Under the pieces are notes generated by a model. That model saw only the letters and a program-made list of their open reading frames with translations, was not told the DNA's origin and made no database searches. The translations under genes and the position numbers were made by a program. Shown one piece after another: positions 60,992 through 64,000 of a stretch of 64,000 bases of DNA. Origin of the DNA: Fratercula arctica. Its lineage: Eukaryota > Chordata > Aves > Charadriiformes > Alcidae. The stretch spans positions 131,216,889-131,280,888 of the forward strand of contig CANTUZ010000002.1 of assembly GCA_947846985.1 (NCBI GenBank), given 5' to 3'. How positions within the stretch are numbered: the stretch's first letter is position 1; each line of letters starts with the position of its first letter.

Positions 60992-63041
60992 TTTACTGCA
61001 GTAAAATCCATATTCCCATTATAGCCACATGACAGGGAGCTCTTAAAATGCAGGTTAAATGCCTTGTAAATTAGCAAATTAAGTAACAAAACACCAAAAT
61101 AATATAGGAAACTGTTCTTAGCAAGAGATGCCACAAATTAAAGCAACAGAACAGAAACAAGTATCAAAACCTTTACCAAGCCAGTAGGCTATTTGTCAAA
61201 GCCTCTTTGCTCTTTTCCCTTGCTCAGCAGTTCTCTACATGGATATATGTACTAAAGAAGGGAAGAAGTCAGTAAGAAATCTCTTGTTTGCATACCGGTA
61301 TTCATGACGACTATACAAGTTCTGGGCATGAGAAGAGACTTACGTCTTTTCTTACTGACCGATCAGTGGTTGTGCTTAAAAATGTTGCTGTATCACCTCT
61401 TGAAAACACTGTGTTAAGGACAAAATCACGAACAACACTGAACAACATCCATTCATGCAGAGTACGGTTACCTACTGGAAGGTGCAAAGGAGAAAAAAGT
61501 GAGAAAAGGGCAGTCATAGCCAAATTGCTACTATTTACCAGTACCAACACATACTAACACAGATTTTAAAACATTAGGAAACTTTGAGTAAAACTAGGAA
61601 ATTCACAAATGCTGCATTAGACAAAAAGAGAGGCTGAGGAAAGGATCTTAAGCAACTGCAAGGTTTTCTATGTGAGAAACACTTATCTGATTTTCTTACA
61701 CTTGTCTTCTGCAATGTCAGTACCACATCGGACTCTGTACCGTGTCAGTAAGGAATTGCGGATTCCTCTCATGCTCCTCAATACCATATCCCAGCGTGGC
61801 TGCCTGGCTGGCTCTGTCGTCTACCACTAATCCCACCTGAGAGACAGTGCCTCAGTACAAGAGATGATGTGATGCTACACCATGTGTGCCACTATACAAG
61901 CCAAAGGACTTGGGGGACCCTGTGTTCACCTGATTGTACTGATACACGACCCAGTGTGTGCAGTCTTATACACAGGGCCTCTGGGAAAATGAGAGCAATA
62001 CAGCATCAATAAGTAAATTGCAGCTGCTTCTCCGGGAAACTTTTCCTCAGATACAGCAATTAAATGCAGCGTGCCTTCTCAATATTCACTTTCCTACATA
62101 ATTTTTTGAGCTAAAGCCAATAAATTAAAAGGGCCATCTTAAAATGCCATGTGCCGTAAAATGTCATATCACCACGGTATTTTAGCCACTGAGATATCAC
62201 TGCTACCTCCTGTGGAACCCTGATGAAAATGTGCTCACTTATATTTAACACCTCTAGCATCTGAAAAGTCTATTTTTTCAGCGTAGGCAGCTTCTTGTAT
62301 GTAGTTCCTTATTTTATGAATGCTAGTTTTGTGGTTGCGCCACTGTGGGGCTGTGGCTGCAGTGGTGATTACTGTTTGTCTTCACTGCCCAGTGTGTCTT
62401 TTTTACCACTTATACAAGCAGCCTGATGTTGTGGTGGGGATAGCAGCCAAAGGCTAGCATGTAAAATCCCATATACAGAAGGCAATTCTGTGCAACTGCT
62501 TCTTAACATATTAACCTATAATTAGTCAAGAGCCAGTAAGCTGTGGAAAAGGAGAAGCTTGAAACGGAGCATTGAGTCAGATGGAAAGGATAGTTCATAG
62601 CTCCAATAACCTATGTGGAAAAGTTCACCTTTGCCTTTATGCAAGCTCTGAAATCTTTTGTTTTGCAAATCATTTCCTCCTGTATACCTATCCACTTGCA
62701 TACCTCAACAATACTCAGCAACTTTTTACCGGTGTGAGCTACTTTCATACTTCACACTACAGACTTTTTTGGTTTGGATTACAACTGCAAAGCTGCTGGT
62801 GGTACCTGAGCTCAGTCTCTGGGTCGCAAAAGTGTGTACAACCCTCCCACACATAGCCCCTCAGGGCAACGTTGCAGCCTCTCTGAAAACAAGAGGTTCT
62901 TACTTGCAAATTATCTTGTGTGTGCTCTTTCCTTTCAGACTGATGCGTCAAGCCATGGTGAACCTGGCAGGCATTGGAATCATAGCTTATAAGTAGCTAT
63001 GTGACAGATATCAGACTGCTAAAATTTCATATGACCTTGAT
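60992..63041. other. Unique-looking DNA between the two solo LTRs
   Basis: About 2.05 kb with no tRNA-primer site, polypurine tract, gag or pol similarity that I can see, so it is not the inside of a provirus. No host exon recognised. Confidence 0.6.
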
Positions 63042-63046
63042 CTATG

Positions 63047-63804
63047 TGTCCTGGTTTGAGGTAAAACAGAACCAATTTTCTTTTCGGTAATTTTACTTTT
63101 CAGTTAAATCTCTTCTAACTCTGTGAAATTAATGGCGTATTCTTCAGACAGTGTCTGCTACCAGAGTGATAATGCCTGATGTTTATGGTGAATACCAAGG
63201 AATGGTACGCAGAGGGGCTGTTGCTTATACTTACTGCTGTAACAGCCAAGGTCGGCTAACTTTGTTATATGCCGCGTTGGAGGGTCGGGAGCAGAAGACC
63301 ATAGAGGGGTCGCACCTGCGGGAAGGGGCGGACAGGAGACATGAACCAAAACTGACCAATGGGGTATTCCATCCCACCTGTGCCATGCTCAGTATAAAAG
63401 CTGAGGGATCAAAGGGTCAGTCTCTCTTTTCTTCAATTGCCGATGTCCGAGGAAGATCCTGTCTGTTCATTTGCCTTTGATCCCAATCTGTGTGTTCCTG
63501 AATCCAGTGCCTGAGTTCAGGACATTGGATATTACAACCTCATATTGGCTTTGTATATATTGTATATATTTCATTATTTTCTTTTTTTTGGGTATTATTA
63601 TATTTTCTTTTTATTATTTTTATTAATATTTCATTAAAGCAGTTTTAGTTTTCTTTTCAACCCATAAGTCTCTCCCTTATTTTTCCCTCCCTTCTCTTCT
63701 TGGAAGCAGAGGGGAGAGAGACAGGGGAGGGGGAGAGGAGAGAGGTAAAGAGAGCATCTGTCATTCATTCAGTGGCCAGCCCAGCCCAGCCCAAACCACG
63801 ACGC
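63047..63804 (+). mobile_element. Solo LTR (ERVL-like), family A copy 2
   Basis: A 758-bp element starting TGTCCTGGTTTGAGG and ending AAACCACGACG, the final CA apparently mutated to CG. Near-matching 5-bp flanks are CTATG before and CTAGG after. TATAAAA lies at 63393-63399 and ATTAAA at 63633-63638, followed by a purine-rich GAGAGGGGAG stretch in U5. Confidence 0.85.
63393..63399 (+). promoter_or_regulatory. LTR TATA box
   Basis: TATAAAA in the same AGTATAAAAGCTGAGGGATC context as in the first copy. Confidence 0.75.
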
Positions 63805-64000
63805 TAGGCCACACGATTCAAGCCAACACAAAAGTAGCCATCCTTCACCTCTACTCTTCTGCATCATGGTGTTATGAAGTATAAGAAGTAAGCTAAGTCT
63901 CTGTCAATACTGGAAGAAATTATGTTGCTTAAATTGCTTACTGCATACAGGAAGCTATCAGAAAACCAAAGGAAGTACCCAGAATGAGGTGTTTTCACAT

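Noticed and set aside
60249..63804. A provirus bounded by the two LTRs
   Set aside because: Each LTR has its own flanking 5-bp near-duplication and the 2.05 kb between lacks a primer site, polypurine tract and gag/pol similarity.
1..64000. Bacterial-style systems (operons, CRISPR arrays, phage or toxin modules)
   Set aside because: Intron-containing vertebrate gene, CR1 LINEs and ERV LTRs show this is bird nuclear DNA; no regularly spaced repeat array with unique spacers is present.

Overview
The window is vertebrate nuclear DNA, almost certainly from a bird. It is AT-rich and mostly non-coding, its dominant repeats are CR1 LINE fragments with the avian 3' end (several run into ATTCTATG units), and it carries three solo LTRs of avian ERV type. 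The only protein-coding gene I can support is the 3' half of PI15 (peptidase inhibitor 15, a secreted CAP-superfamily protein) on the + strand: four exons at 1176-1294, 1577-1709, 1853-1968 and 5057-5192, in frame, with GT/AG splice sites and a natural stop. The 5' exons lie off the left edge.

Layout. 1-5192 holds PI15 exons and introns, with a CR1 tail in the last intron. 5193 to about 6300, or possibly to 11.1 kb, is the PI15 3' UTR. From there to the right edge is intergenic DNA with no gene I can defend. In mammals the next gene on this side is the paralogue CRISPLD1, so this is probably the PI15-CRISPLD1 interval; that is inferred from known synteny and no CRISPLD1 exon is visible. Landmarks are a CR1 fragment with ORF1 and the start of ORF2 (14.88-16.07 kb), CR1 tails at 22.5, 33.0 and 47.7 kb, CR1 pieces with the ORF2 C-terminus at 41.8 kb (+) and 55.5-56.2 kb (-), a GGAA microsatellite at 44.9 kb, a solo LTR with perfect 5-bp target duplications at 52.26-53.35 kb (-), and two related solo LTRs at 60.25-60.99 and 63.05-63.80 kb (+).

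Other signals. There are several perfect inverted repeats, two of which resemble transcription-factor site pairs: a T-box-like pair at 22929-22959 and a forkhead-like pair at 58991-59018. There is a two-half-site p53-like element at 32199-32225, a 20-bp perfect palindrome at 8281, and an unclassified dispersed repeat pair at 44.2 and 47.3 kb. I found no tRNA, rRNA, CRISPR array, operon or new gene system. The most useful leads are the regulatory-looking palindromes and the transposon structures. All other long open frames look like chance or repeat-derived frames.
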